This document shows positions 33,662 to 41,519 of a stretch of DNA of 47,152 bases, one piece after another. Under the pieces are notes generated by a model, which saw nothing but the letters and a program-made list of their open reading frames with translations, ran no database searches and was not told the origin of the DNA. The stretch lies in contig NZ_JAAKZY010000066.1 in NCBI RefSeq assembly GCF_011045015.1, positions 1 to 47,152 of the forward strand, written 5' to 3'. Every line of letters starts with the position of its first letter. The stretch's first letter is position 1. The DNA is from Streptomyces scabichelini (GTDB taxonomy: Bacteria > Actinomycetota > Actinomycetes > Streptomycetales > Streptomycetaceae). A program made the translations under genes and the position numbers.

Positions 33662-35209
33662 TCAGGCTGAGGCGGCGTACGCGGGCGCCTCCGCGACGGC
33701 CGTACGCGCCTTGTACACCCGGTACGCGCCGCCCAGGACGAGCGTCACGCTCAGGAAGAGCACGGTGAACCACTGGAAGTACCAGTGCCCGCCCGCCGGG
33801 TCGTACACCTCGGCGCGCGGCCAGGCGAGGTTGATCGTCATGAACAGGCCGTAGAGGAGGGCGAGGGCGTTGACGGGGACGCCCCAGCGGCCGAGGGAGA
33901 AGAACGGGCGGCCCGTCTCGTCGGTGCCGGTGGTGTCGAAGTTGCCGCGCAGGCGCTGCCACAGCAGGGGGCCCGTCACCATCGCGTACGCGAGGTACAG
34001 CATCACGATGCACGTGGTGCCGATGGCGAGGAACGCCTCCGGCGAGGCGAAGTTGAGGAGCAGCAGGGCCGCGGCCAGGACGCCGACGACCAGGGCGGGG
34101 GCACTCGGCATGCCGGTGCGCGGGTTGACCTTCGCGAGCCGTCCGGAGAACGGCAGCTGGCCGTCGCGGGCCATGGAGAACAGCATCCGGCAGGCCGCCG
34201 TCTGGATCGCGAGGGTCGCCACCGCGATGGCCACCACGACGTCGGCGAGCAGCAGCCGGCCCACGCCGTCGCCCAGGCTGCTCGTCAGGACGTAACTCAG
34301 GCCTTCGACGCCGAGCCGGCCGTCGGTCAGGCTGGGCGCGGCCAGCAGACCGCCTAGGATGATGAGGCCGCCGAGCAGGCCCGCCGCACCGAGGGCGGTG
34401 AGGATCGTGCGGGGCGCGGTACGCCGCGGCTGGTGCGTCTCCTCGCTCATCTCACCCGCGCTGTCGAAGCCGATCATCACGTACGCCGCCGCGAACGAAC
34501 CCACCAGCAGCGCCCCGAACAGGCCCGACTGGGCGGCCGTACCGGTGTGGAACGTGATGCCGGGAGAGCGCTCGGAGTGGGTGAGCAGGAGCACGATGAT
34601 CAGGACGGCGCCGATGATCTCCGCGGTGACGCCGACCCGGTTGATCACTGACATCACGCGGATGTCGATGATGTTCACGAGAGTCGTCAGGACGAGCAGG
34701 ATCACGCCGAACAGCGCCGCGTTGGCCGCGCCGTCCGCGGAGGTCGGTGTCGGGTCGTCGCCGATGAGCTGGAAACCGGACCAGATCGCGGGCAGCACCA
34801 TCTGCAGGGCGAGCGCCGCGGCGGCTACCACCACGATCTGCCCGATCACCATGATCCAGCCGGCGAACCAGCCGAAGGTGAGGTTGGAGAGCCGGGACGA
34901 CCACTGGAAGATGGCGCCGGAGATCGGATAGCGCGCGGCCAGCTCCGCGAAGCACGCGGCGACCAGGAACTGTCCGATCAGCACGGCCGGCCAGGTCCAG
35001 AAGAACACCGGCCCGCCGAAGGTGTAGCCGAACGCGAAGAACTGGAACACGGTCGTCAGCACCGAGATGAAGGAGAAGCCGGCGGCGAACGAGGCGTAGC
35101 GGCCCAGACTGCGGTGCAGTTCCTGGCGGTAGCCGAACTCGGCGAGGGAGCCGTCGCCGGGGGAGTGCGGTGGATCGGAGTGGACGTCGGAGGGGGCGGT
35201 TGTCGTCAC
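33662..35209 (-). CDS. APC-superfamily amino acid/guanidine-type permease
   Basis: A 515-residue transporter with about 12 membrane helices and the APC helix-1 signature GFSFISVLTTVFQ. Relatives are often annotated as amino acid permeases next to urea/guanidine carboxylase genes. The start is GTG 35207-35209 (MTTTAPSDVH). A longer reading to 35317 would run through the operator and has no ribosome site. The promoter region contains a near-copy of the TetR-type operator at 26849, so it is probably the uptake system for the substrate of the DUF1989/carboxylase operon (inference). The conservon and rluA genes separate it from that operon. Confidence 0.88.
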   Translation of the reverse strand: MTTTAPSDVHSDPPHSPGDGSLAEFGYRQELHRSLGRYASFAAGFSFISVLTTVFQFFAFGYTFGGPVFFWTWPAVLIGQFLVAACFAELAARYPISGAIFQWSSRLSNLTFGWFAGWIMVIGQIVVVAAAALALQMVLPAIWSGFQLIGDDPTPTSADGAANAALFGVILLVLTTLVNIIDIRVMSVINRVGVTAEIIGAVLIIVLLLTHSERSPGITFHTGTAAQSGLFGALLVGSFAAAYVMIGFDSAGEMSEETHQPRRTAPRTILTALGAAGLLGGLIILGGLLAAPSLTDGRLGVEGLSYVLTSSLGDGVGRLLLADVVVAIAVATLAIQTAACRMLFSMARDGQLPFSGRLAKVNPRTGMPSAPALVVGVLAAALLLLNFASPEAFLAIGTTCIVMLYLAYAMVTGPLLWQRLRGNFDTTGTDETGRPFFSLGRWGVPVNALALLYGLFMTINLAWPRAEVYDPAGGHWYFQWFTVLFLSVTLVLGGAYRVYKARTAVAEAPAYAASA

Positions 35210-35250
35210 GGCGGCACCTGCCTTCGGCACAGGGGAAACAGGGGAGCGGA

Positions 35251-35272
35251 ATTCCTGTCGGTTGACAGAAAT
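35251..35272. promoter_or_regulatory. second TetR-type operator, in front of the APC permease
   Basis: ATTCCTGTCG-GT-TGACAGAAAT is the same 22 bp layout as 26849-26870 with two arm mismatches. It also shares the flanking TTAGG and the same orientation to a minus-strand gene (42 bases from the permease GTG). Confidence 0.7.
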
Positions 35273-35354
35273 TAGGGAGCGGCTGTTTCGCTCGCATGAC
35301 GCGGCCATGTCTGCCACGGGCCGAAGTCCTCACGCCCTTGCGAGTGGCGCCGAA

Positions 35355-35402
35355 TCGCGATACATCGTGTGTATTGACGCTCACCTCGACTCGCGATATG
35401 TT
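35355..35402 (+). promoter_or_regulatory. padR promoter with overlapping operator-like repeats
   Basis: TTGACG (35374-35379) and TATGTT (35397-35402), 17 bases apart, make a good housekeeping promoter. The inverted repeat ATACA-tcgtg-TGTAT (35360-35374) abuts the -35 box. TCGCGATA occurs at 35355-35362 and again at 35391-35398. These fit autoregulation by PadR. Confidence 0.6.
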
Positions 35403-35426
35403 CGGCCACGGATATTCGGAGGCGAG

Positions 35427-36083
35427 GTGACTCAGGTGGCGACCAAGCGCAGGAAGCTCGGCAATCCGCTGGCATTGGCCGTGATGGTGCTGCTCATGGA
35501 GAAGCCGATGCATCCGTACGAGATCGCCCAGACGCTCCGGCGGCGCGGCAAGGACACCACCACGAAGATCAATTACGGCTCGCTGTACACCGTTGTGCAG
35601 AACCTCGAGAAGCACGGGTTCGTGGAGGTCGCCGAGGTGCAGCGGCAGGGCAGGCGGCCCGAGCGCACGCTCTACGGCATCACGGATGCCGGGCGCGAGG
35701 AGGCGTCGGAGTGGCTGTCCGATCTGCTGGCCGTACCGGCACGCGAGTACCCGATCTTCGAGACCGCGCTCTCGCTGATGGGGATCCTGCATCCCGACGA
35801 GGTGGTGCGGCTGCTCGAAGAGCGGCTCAACTCCCTGGAGGTGCAGGCCGCGAGCGCGCGGGGCGGTCTGGCGAAGCTCTACGAGACGCTGCCCCGGATC
35901 TTCCTCGTGGAGACCGAGTACCAGTTGCACATGGTCGAGGCGCAGGCCGAGTGGGTCCGCGGCTTCCTCAAGGAGGTCGAGGAGGGCACGCTGCCCGGCG
36001 TCGAACAGTGGCGGACGTTCCACGACACAGGGGAGATGCCGCCGGAGTTCCAGGACCTGGAGGCCGGTCACTTCGAAGAGTAG
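35427..36083 (+). CDS. PadR-family transcriptional regulator
   Basis: A 218-residue regulator with the PadR winged helix (LAVMVLLMEKPMHPYEIAQT; INYGSLYTVVQNLEKHGFVE) and a long helical C-terminal dimerisation domain (about 110-200). The start is taken as GTG 35427 behind GGAGG (35418-35422); GTG 35436 is an alternative. Longer readings from 35262 would cross the promoter. It sits directly upstream of a drug-type ABC exporter, the common PadR target, but is separated from it by a hairpin, so both may be controlled by the same protein rather than one transcript. Confidence 0.9.
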   Translation: MTQVATKRRKLGNPLALAVMVLLMEKPMHPYEIAQTLRRRGKDTTTKINYGSLYTVVQNLEKHGFVEVAEVQRQGRRPERTLYGITDAGREEASEWLSDLLAVPAREYPIFETALSLMGILHPDEVVRLLEERLNSLEVQAASARGGLAKLYETLPRIFLVETEYQLHMVEAQAEWVRGFLKEVEEGTLPGVEQWRTFHDTGEMPPEFQDLEAGHFEE

Positions 36084-36108
36084 TCAGGAAGAGCAGCCAG
36101 AACGAGAA

Positions 36109-36148
36109 AGACCCCGGCAGGGCTGTTGCAGCAGCCCCGCCAGGGTCT
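36109..36148 (+). terminator. hairpin after padR
   Basis: AGACCC...GGC...GGGCTG (36109 onward) pairs with the complementary arm ending GGGTCT at 36148, around TTG, with three single mismatched bases. No T-run follows. It probably terminates or attenuates padR transcripts ahead of the ABC genes. Confidence 0.6.
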
Positions 36149-36269
36149 CGAACCCCGGACCGGACCCGCGGTGAAGCAGGCCGGGCGATCGAGGTGCGGC
36201 ACACCCAGGATAGCCCGGCGCTCTTCACGCGGATCAGTCGTCATCCGCACATTGAGGAGAGCTGTCGTC

Positions 36270-37289
36270 ATGAACACCCATGCGCCCGCGGTGGCGGCGC
36301 GCCAGCTGATCAAGACCTATCCCGGTGACGTCACCGCCCTCAGCGGCATGGACATCACTGTCGAGCCGGGCACCGTCTTCGGGCTCCTCGGCCCCAACGG
36401 CGCCGGCAAGTCCACCACCGTCAAGATCCTCACCACCCTGGCCCGCCCCGACTCGGGCACCGCCACCGTCGCGGGCCACGACGTGCTGCGCCACCCGGAC
36501 CGGGTGCGCCGCGCGATCGGCGTGGTCGCGCAGAAGTCCGGCGCCGACCCGGTGGCCACCGGCCGCGAGAACCTCCGACTCCAGGGCAGGCTCTACGGTT
36601 TGAGGGGCGGCTCGCTGAAGAGCCGCGTCGACGAACTGCTGGCCCGCTTCCATCTCACCGACGCCGCGGACCGCCAGGTCAAGGGCTACTCCGGCGGTAT
36701 GCAGCGCCGGCTCGACGTGGCGCTCGGCCTGGTCCACCGGCCCGAGGTGCTGTTCCTGGACGAGCCGACGACGGGCCTCGACCCCGAGGCACGTACGGCG
36801 ATGTGGGACGAGATCGCCCGCCTCGCGGGTGACGAGGGCCTGACCATCCTGCTCACCACCCACTACCTCGAAGAAGCCGACCGGCTCGCCGAGCGCATCG
36901 CCATCGTCGATCGCGGCCGTGTCGTCGTCGAGGGCACCCCGGACGTCCTCAAGGGCGAACTCCGCGGCGACGCCGTGCACGTGGAACTGCGCGCAGCGGT
37001 CGGCGAAGCCGGTCGTACGCTCCTGACGGGCGCCCTCACCGCACTGCCCGGCGTGCACGAGGTGCTGTTCGACGGTCACCGGATCAGCGTCCGCGCCGGG
37101 GACGGTGCTGCCGCTGTGCCCGCCCTGCTCGGCGCCCTGGAGCGCGTCGGGGTCGGCGTCGCCGCGGCCACCGTGGCCCGCCCGTCGCTCGACGACGTCT
37201 ACCTGCGCTACGCGGGCCGCCGTTACGCGGAGGCGGAAGCGGCGGCGCGTACGACCGGGACTCTCGCCCTCGCCGGAGGCGCCCGATGA
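36270..37289 (+). CDS. daunorubicin-resistance-type ABC transporter ATPase (DrrA-like)
   Basis: A 339-residue ATPase. Walker A GPNGAGKST (about 42-50), signature YSGGMQRRLDVALG, Walker B VLFLDEPTTGLD and H-loop TTHYLEEADRLAE are all intact. The C-terminal ~100 residues form the DrrA-type regulatory extension. The start is ATG 36270 with GAGGAGA upstream. The stop overlaps the permease start (ATGA), so the two form an exporter unit. Likely substrates are hydrophobic drugs or a metabolite. Confidence 0.95.
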   Translation: MNTHAPAVAARQLIKTYPGDVTALSGMDITVEPGTVFGLLGPNGAGKSTTVKILTTLARPDSGTATVAGHDVLRHPDRVRRAIGVVAQKSGADPVATGRENLRLQGRLYGLRGGSLKSRVDELLARFHLTDAADRQVKGYSGGMQRRLDVALGLVHRPEVLFLDEPTTGLDPEARTAMWDEIARLAGDEGLTILLTTHYLEEADRLAERIAIVDRGRVVVEGTPDVLKGELRGDAVHVELRAAVGEAGRTLLTGALTALPGVHEVLFDGHRISVRAGDGAAAVPALLGALERVGVGVAAATVARPSLDDVYLRYAGRRYAEAEAAARTTGTLALAGGAR

Positions 37290-38086
37290 GCACCAGCACC
37301 CTCGCCCAGAGCACCAACACCCTCAGCCAGACCTGGTACATGACGCAGCGTCAGCTGATGGCGGTGCTCCGTCAGCCCGCGTACGTCGTCTTCATGCTGA
37401 TCCAGCCGGCGATCTGGCTGTTCCTGTTCGGCAACCTCTTCAAGAAGGTCGTCGAGCTCGGCGGCTTCGGCACGTCCACGTATCTGGACTACCTCGTGCC
37501 GGGCATCGTCGTGATGAGCGCGCTCAGCTCCAACATGTGGGCGGGCATGGGCACGTTGGAGGAGATCGAGCGCGGCACGCTCAACCGGTTCCTGACCACT
37601 CCGGTCAGCCGCGGCGCCCTGATGAACGCCAACGTCGTGCAGCAGGGGCTGACCACGGCCGTGCAGTCCGTGCTGATCATCCTGCTCGGGAAGCTCGGCG
37701 GCGCGGACTATCCGGGCGGGATCGCAGGCCTGGGCGTCCTCGTGGTCGCGGCCTCACTGCTGGGCACGGTCTTCGGCGCGCTCTCGAACGCGGTGGGGAT
37801 GCTGGTGCGCGAGCGGGAGTCGATCATCGGCATCAACACGTTCCTGCTGCTGCCGCTGACGTTCCTCTCCTCCGCCTTCATGGCGCCGTCGCAGATGCCC
37901 GGCTGGATGCGGCACATCGCCGACTTCAACCCGCTCGACTGGGCGATGGTTGCAGGCCGTTCGGCCATGGCGGAGAACCCGGACTGGAGTGACGTACTGA
38001 CCAGGGGAGGGGCACTGCTCGCACTGGCGGTGGCGGCGGTATGGCTGTCGATCCGCACGTTCAGGGCGTACCAGCGCTCGGTCTAG
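37286..38086 (+). CDS. ABC-2 type transporter permease (DrrB-like)
   Basis: A 266-residue membrane protein with six hydrophobic segments and the ABC-2 pattern: FLTTPVSRGALMNANVVQQG after the first two helices, and the late SSAFMAPSQMPGWMRHIADF loop followed by NPLDWAMVAGR. The ATG overlaps the ATPase stop. It ends 21 bases before a hairpin repeat of the family also found at 16783 and 45755. Confidence 0.94.
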   Translation: MSTSTLAQSTNTLSQTWYMTQRQLMAVLRQPAYVVFMLIQPAIWLFLFGNLFKKVVELGGFGTSTYLDYLVPGIVVMSALSSNMWAGMGTLEEIERGTLNRFLTTPVSRGALMNANVVQQGLTTAVQSVLIILLGKLGGADYPGGIAGLGVLVVAASLLGTVFGALSNAVGMLVRERESIIGINTFLLLPLTFLSSAFMAPSQMPGWMRHIADFNPLDWAMVAGRSAMAENPDWSDVLTRGGALLALAVAAVWLSIRTFRAYQRSV

Positions 38087-38107
38087 TGGGAGTGAAGTCC
38101 GTACGGC

Positions 38108-38218
38108 CCGCGCCCCGTAAGGGGCGCGGGGAACTGCGCGACAAGCCACAACGAACCGGCACTCGCCAACGAACCGACCCCACCCTCCCCGTAGGCGCCC
38201 TGCTCAACCGCCGGAGGC
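38108..38218. repeat. short member of the CGCGGGGAACTGCGCG repeat family
   Basis: CCGCGCCCC-gtaa-GGGGCGCGG (38108-38129) is a strong hairpin, followed by GAACTGCGCGACAAGCCACA as in the two long elements, and ending with GCTCAACCGCCGGAGGC (38202-38218), identical to the outer end of the 45755-46134 element. It lies between convergent genes and probably terminates both. The last 15 bases encode the C terminus of the ferric reductase gene. Confidence 0.75.
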
Positions 38219-39043
38219 CTCCTGCTCGGCCTCCACCTGCGCGTTCCAGTCCCGCTTGGCCGCCTGCCAGCCGTCCTCGTTGTGGCCGAGCCGCCAGTAG
38301 CCGGAGATGGACAGGTCCTCGCGCGGGATCTGGTGCTCGACACGCAGCAGCCGGCGCAGCTCCTTCACGAAGCCCGCCTCGCCGTGCACGAACGCGCACA
38401 CCCGGCCCTCCGGGAACTCCAAAGCCCGTACGGCCTCGACCAGCGCCTCACCGATGGGCCGGTCGCCGCGGTGCAGCCAGACGACCTCCACGTCGGAGGC
38501 GATCTTCTGCTCCTCGTCCGGACCCTCGACCTCCACGAACGCGTACACCTTCGCGCCGTCGGGCATCGCCTCCAGGGAGGCGGCGATCGCGGGAAGCGCG
38601 CTCTCGTCCCCGGCCAGCAGATGCCAGTCGGCCCCGGCATCGGGTGCGTATGCCCCGCCGGGACCCATGAACCGTACGATCTCGCCCTGCTGGACCCGCA
38701 TGGCCCATGGCCCGGCGAGGCCCTCGTCGCCATGGATCACGAAGTCGAGCGTCAGCTCGCGCAGTTCCGGGTCCCAGGCACGCACCGTGTACGTACGGGT
38801 CACCGGCCACTGCTCGCGCGGGAACTCCTCGCGGATCCGCGTCATGTCGAACGGTTCCGGATAGGTCACGCCCTCGGCCCCGAACAGCAGCTTCACGTAA
38901 TGGTCGGTGCTGGAGCCCGCGGTGAATTCGGCGAGGCCTTCGCCGCCGAGGACCACGCGCTGCATATGCGGGGTGAGCCGCTCCGTGCGGACGACCCGCG
39001 CGGAGTGGGGCTTGGGAACCCTGCGTGCCGGACGCTCTGCCAT
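38204..39043 (-). CDS. siderophore-interacting protein (FAD-dependent ferric reductase)
   Basis: A 279-residue cytosolic SIP-family protein that reduces Fe(III)-siderophores. The FAD-binding motif RTYTVR is at 83-88, followed by FVIHGDEGLAGPWA. The NAD(P)H-binding C-terminal domain (about 135-265) holds LLAGDESALPAIAASLEAM and the ISGYWRLGHNEDGW tail typical of this family. ATG 39041-39043. A palindrome resembling an iron-dependent repressor box lies 20 bases upstream. The stop codon and last residues (EASGG) come from the repeat end. Confidence 0.94.
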   Translation of the reverse strand: MAERPARRVPKPHSARVVRTERLTPHMQRVVLGGEGLAEFTAGSSTDHYVKLLFGAEGVTYPEPFDMTRIREEFPREQWPVTRTYTVRAWDPELRELTLDFVIHGDEGLAGPWAMRVQQGEIVRFMGPGGAYAPDAGADWHLLAGDESALPAIAASLEAMPDGAKVYAFVEVEGPDEEQKIASDVEVVWLHRGDRPIGEALVEAVRALEFPEGRVCAFVHGEAGFVKELRRLLRVEHQIPREDLSISGYWRLGHNEDGWQAAKRDWNAQVEAEQEASGG

Positions 39044-39062
39044 GACGGCCTCCCGAAGTTCA

Positions 39063-39078
39063 CTAAGGCTTGCCTAAG
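39063..39078. promoter_or_regulatory. candidate iron box (DmdR/DtxR type)
   Basis: CTAAGGCTTGCCTAAG is a 16-base palindrome with one mismatched pair, containing TTAGGC half sites like DtxR/IdeR operators. It lies just before the siderophore-interacting protein gene. Its match to the full 19 bp iron-box consensus is partial. Confidence 0.5.
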
Positions 39079-39203
39079 TTAGCACCTTCCCCTAGTTAAC
39101 ACCTCTCGCTCGACAAGTCGATGACCACGCTTGGAGTGTTGATGACCACATCTTTGAACTGGCAAAAGGTCGGGTCCGAAAAACAAGTGCAGGATGTGAC
39201 GGC

Positions 39204-40142
39204 TCACGATCCGAGCGTCACCAGCAGGCGCTTCAGCGAGCCGCCCAGGCCCCAGTGCACCGCCAGCTCCTCCAGAGCCGCCGGGTCGCGCGGCGTGCGC
39301 GGCAGCGCGGTGTCCACGACCGGCAGCGGCACGTCGTCGGCCACCTTGACGACCTTGGGCGCGACAGCCAAGTACGGCCGCGACTCGTCGAGGCGCTTGC
39401 GCTGCGAGGGCGTGAGCCTGGCCTTCGGGTCGTCGACCGCCGCCATGATCCCGGCCAGGTCGCCGAACTCGGCCAGCAGCTTGGCGGCTGTCTTCTCGCC
39501 GATGCCCGGCACCCCCGGCAGCCCGTCGCTCGGGTCGCCGCGCAGCAGCGCCAGATCCGCGTACCCCGGTCCGTCCACCCCATACTTCTCGCGCAGCAGC
39601 GCCTCGTCCGTGAGCTGCAGGCTGCCTACGCCCTTGAGCGGATACAGCACCCGCACCTGCCGCTTGTCGTCGACCAGTTGGAAGAGGTCGCGGTCGCCGG
39701 TGACGATGTCGACCGGGCCTGTGGCGCGGCCCGTGAACGTGCCGATCACGTCGTCGGCCTCATACCCCTCGACGCCCACGCGCGCGATGCCCAGTGCGTC
39801 CAGGACCTTCTCGATGACCGGCACCTGAGGCGACAGGGTGTCGGGCACCTCCTCCTCGTCCGGTCCGGTCTCGGTCTCCTGCGCGACGCGGTGCGCCTTG
39901 TAGGAGGGGATCAGGTCGACCCGCCACTGCGGCCGCCAGTCCGCGTCCATACAGGCCACGAGATCGTCCGGGTGACGGTCCCGGACCAGCCGGTCGATGA
40001 ATTCGAGCAGGCCCCGCACGGCGTTCACCGGCGTGCCGTCCGGGGCCTTCACTGAATCCGGCACTCCGAAATAGGCGCGGAAGTACAGCGAGGCGGTGTC
40101 GAGAAGCATGATTCGGCGGGAATTCTGCGTCTGCTGCGTCAC
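39204..40142 (-). CDS. 5'-3' exonuclease (Pol I N-terminal-like)
   Basis: A 312-residue FEN/PIN nuclease without a polymerase domain. Metal-binding acidic residues appear in MLLDTASLYFRAYFG, EADDVIG and TGDRDLFQLV. The helix-hairpin-helix GLPGVPGIGEKTAAKLL (about 205-221) binds DNA. The start chosen is GTG 40140-40142 (MTQQTQNSRR), seven bases after a PafBC-like -10 box, so leaderless. ATGs at 40150-40166 would lie inside the promoter. The enzyme probably acts in repair or RNA-primer removal. It diverges from the betaine transporter operon. Confidence 0.9.
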   Translation of the reverse strand: MTQQTQNSRRIMLLDTASLYFRAYFGVPDSVKAPDGTPVNAVRGLLEFIDRLVRDRHPDDLVACMDADWRPQWRVDLIPSYKAHRVAQETETGPDEEEVPDTLSPQVPVIEKVLDALGIARVGVEGYEADDVIGTFTGRATGPVDIVTGDRDLFQLVDDKRQVRVLYPLKGVGSLQLTDEALLREKYGVDGPGYADLALLRGDPSDGLPGVPGIGEKTAAKLLAEFGDLAGIMAAVDDPKARLTPSQRKRLDESRPYLAVAPKVVKVADDVPLPVVDTALPRTPRDPAALEELAVHWGLGGSLKRLLVTLGS

Positions 40143-40149
40143 GCTCCGC

Positions 40150-40172
40150 ATCATGCCGTATGCCACTGACAG
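40150..40172 (-). promoter_or_regulatory. PafBC/RecA-NDp-type promoter of the exonuclease gene
   Basis: On the minus strand: CTGTCAGTG (40172-40164), eight bases, CATGAT (40155-40150). Eight of nine -35 positions match tTGTCRGTG, spacing is exact, and the -10 box keeps A2 and T6. Seven bases later comes GTG 40142. Confidence 0.65.
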
Positions 40173-40376
40173 TGACCCTCAGGAGCAACTGCCGACGACG
40201 GCGAGCGTCCCTACTCGTCAAACGTAAACACCGTGTGAACTGGAGCACTCCGGCGTTTGGCCCACATAAGCGGGGGCAGGCGCGGACCCGGAGCGAACCC
40301 GGTCGCGTTTTCAACCACACATGACAAATGCGGAACAAATACGGACCGGACATGCGGGCGGAACCCGCGTCGCTCC

Positions 40377-40405
40377 ACGGCCCGCCGGCGGGGGAGGCGG
40401 GCCGT
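40377..40405 (+). promoter_or_regulatory. leader hairpin before the betaine transporter genes
   Basis: ACGGCCCGCC (40377-40386) pairs perfectly with GGCGGGCCGT (40396-40405) around a nine-base G-rich loop, 26 bases before the GTG of the ATPase gene. It could act as an attenuator or mRNA stabiliser; no known riboswitch pattern is evident. The rest of 40173-40376 holds no gene. Confidence 0.5.
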
Positions 40406-40430
40406 CTTAGGTTCGACCCGAGAGGTACAT

Positions 40431-41519
40431 GTGTCATCCAGGCTGCAGGCCGAGAGCCTGTTCAAGGTGTTCGGCAGAGGACCCGACAAGGCAGTCGAGC
40501 GACTCCGTCAGGGAGCGGACCGCGAGGAACTGCGAGCCGACGGCACCACCGCGGCGGTGATCGACGCGTCCTTCACGGTCGAACCGGGCCAGACCTTCGT
40601 CGTCATGGGCCTGTCCGGATCCGGCAAGTCCACCCTGCTGCGCATGCTCAACGGACTGCTGGAGCCCACCGCGGGACAAGTGCTCTTCGACGACCAGGAC
40701 CTGACCGCGCTGAGCGACCACGAACTGCGCCAGGTCCGCTCGAAGAAGATCAGCATGGTCTTCCAGCACTTCGCGCTCTTCCCGCACCGCAGCGTCCTCG
40801 AGAATGCCGCGTACGGCCTGGAGGTACAGGGCGTGCCGCGCGCCGAGCGCGAGACGCGCGCCACCGACGCCCTCGCGATGTGCGGCCTGGCCGGCTGGGA
40901 GAAGTCCTGGCCCGACGAGCTCTCCGGCGGTATGCAGCAGCGCGTGGGCCTGGCCCGTGCTCTGGCCACCGACGCCGACCTGCTGCTGATGGACGAGTCC
41001 TTCAGCGCGCTCGACCCGCTGATCCGCCGCGATATGCAGGACCAGCTGATCGAGCTCCAGAAGAAGCTCCAGAAGACCATCGTCTTCATCACGCACGACC
41101 TCAACGAGGCCATGCGCCTGGGTGACCGCATCGCCGTCATGCGCGACGGCCGCATCGTCCAGATCGGTACAGCCGAGGACATCCTGGTCCGCCCCGCGAA
41201 CGACTACGTCGCCTCCTTCACCAAGGACGTCGACCGCTCCCGGGTACTGACCGCCGACGCCGTCATGGACACGAACCTACGGGGCGACGAAGCGGACTGC
41301 GGCTGCGAGACCGCGCGGCCCGACACCTCCTTCGTGGACCTCTGCGCGATCAGCGCCCGCGTGCCGCACTCGGTGGCGGTGGTCGACAAGAAACAGAAAC
41401 TCGTCGGGGTCGTCCCACGGCAGCGGCTGATCGGTTTCCTCGGCGACGAACAGGGCGAGCCCAGGGCCTGCGACTCACCGCGGGACGAGGTCGTCAAGGC
41501 GGTGAAGACCGATGCCTAG
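40431..41519 (+). CDS. proV: glycine betaine/proline ABC transporter ATPase (ProV/OpuAA type)
   Basis: A 362-residue osmoprotectant importer ATPase. Walker A is GLSGSGKST (about 62-70), signature LSGGMQQRVGLARAL, Walker B LLLMDESFSALDPLIRRDM (a ProV hallmark) and H-loop ITHDLNEAMRLG. A C-terminal CBS-like segment (about 285-345) with a Cys-rich insert (ADCGCETARP) may sense ionic strength. The start is GTG 40431 behind AGAGGT. It overlaps the permease gene by eight bases. Confidence 0.94.
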   Translation: MSSRLQAESLFKVFGRGPDKAVERLRQGADREELRADGTTAAVIDASFTVEPGQTFVVMGLSGSGKSTLLRMLNGLLEPTAGQVLFDDQDLTALSDHELRQVRSKKISMVFQHFALFPHRSVLENAAYGLEVQGVPRAERETRATDALAMCGLAGWEKSWPDELSGGMQQRVGLARALATDADLLLMDESFSALDPLIRRDMQDQLIELQKKLQKTIVFITHDLNEAMRLGDRIAVMRDGRIVQIGTAEDILVRPANDYVASFTKDVDRSRVLTADAVMDTNLRGDEADCGCETARPDTSFVDLCAISARVPHSVAVVDKKQKLVGVVPRQRLIGFLGDEQGEPRACDSPRDEVVKAVKTDA

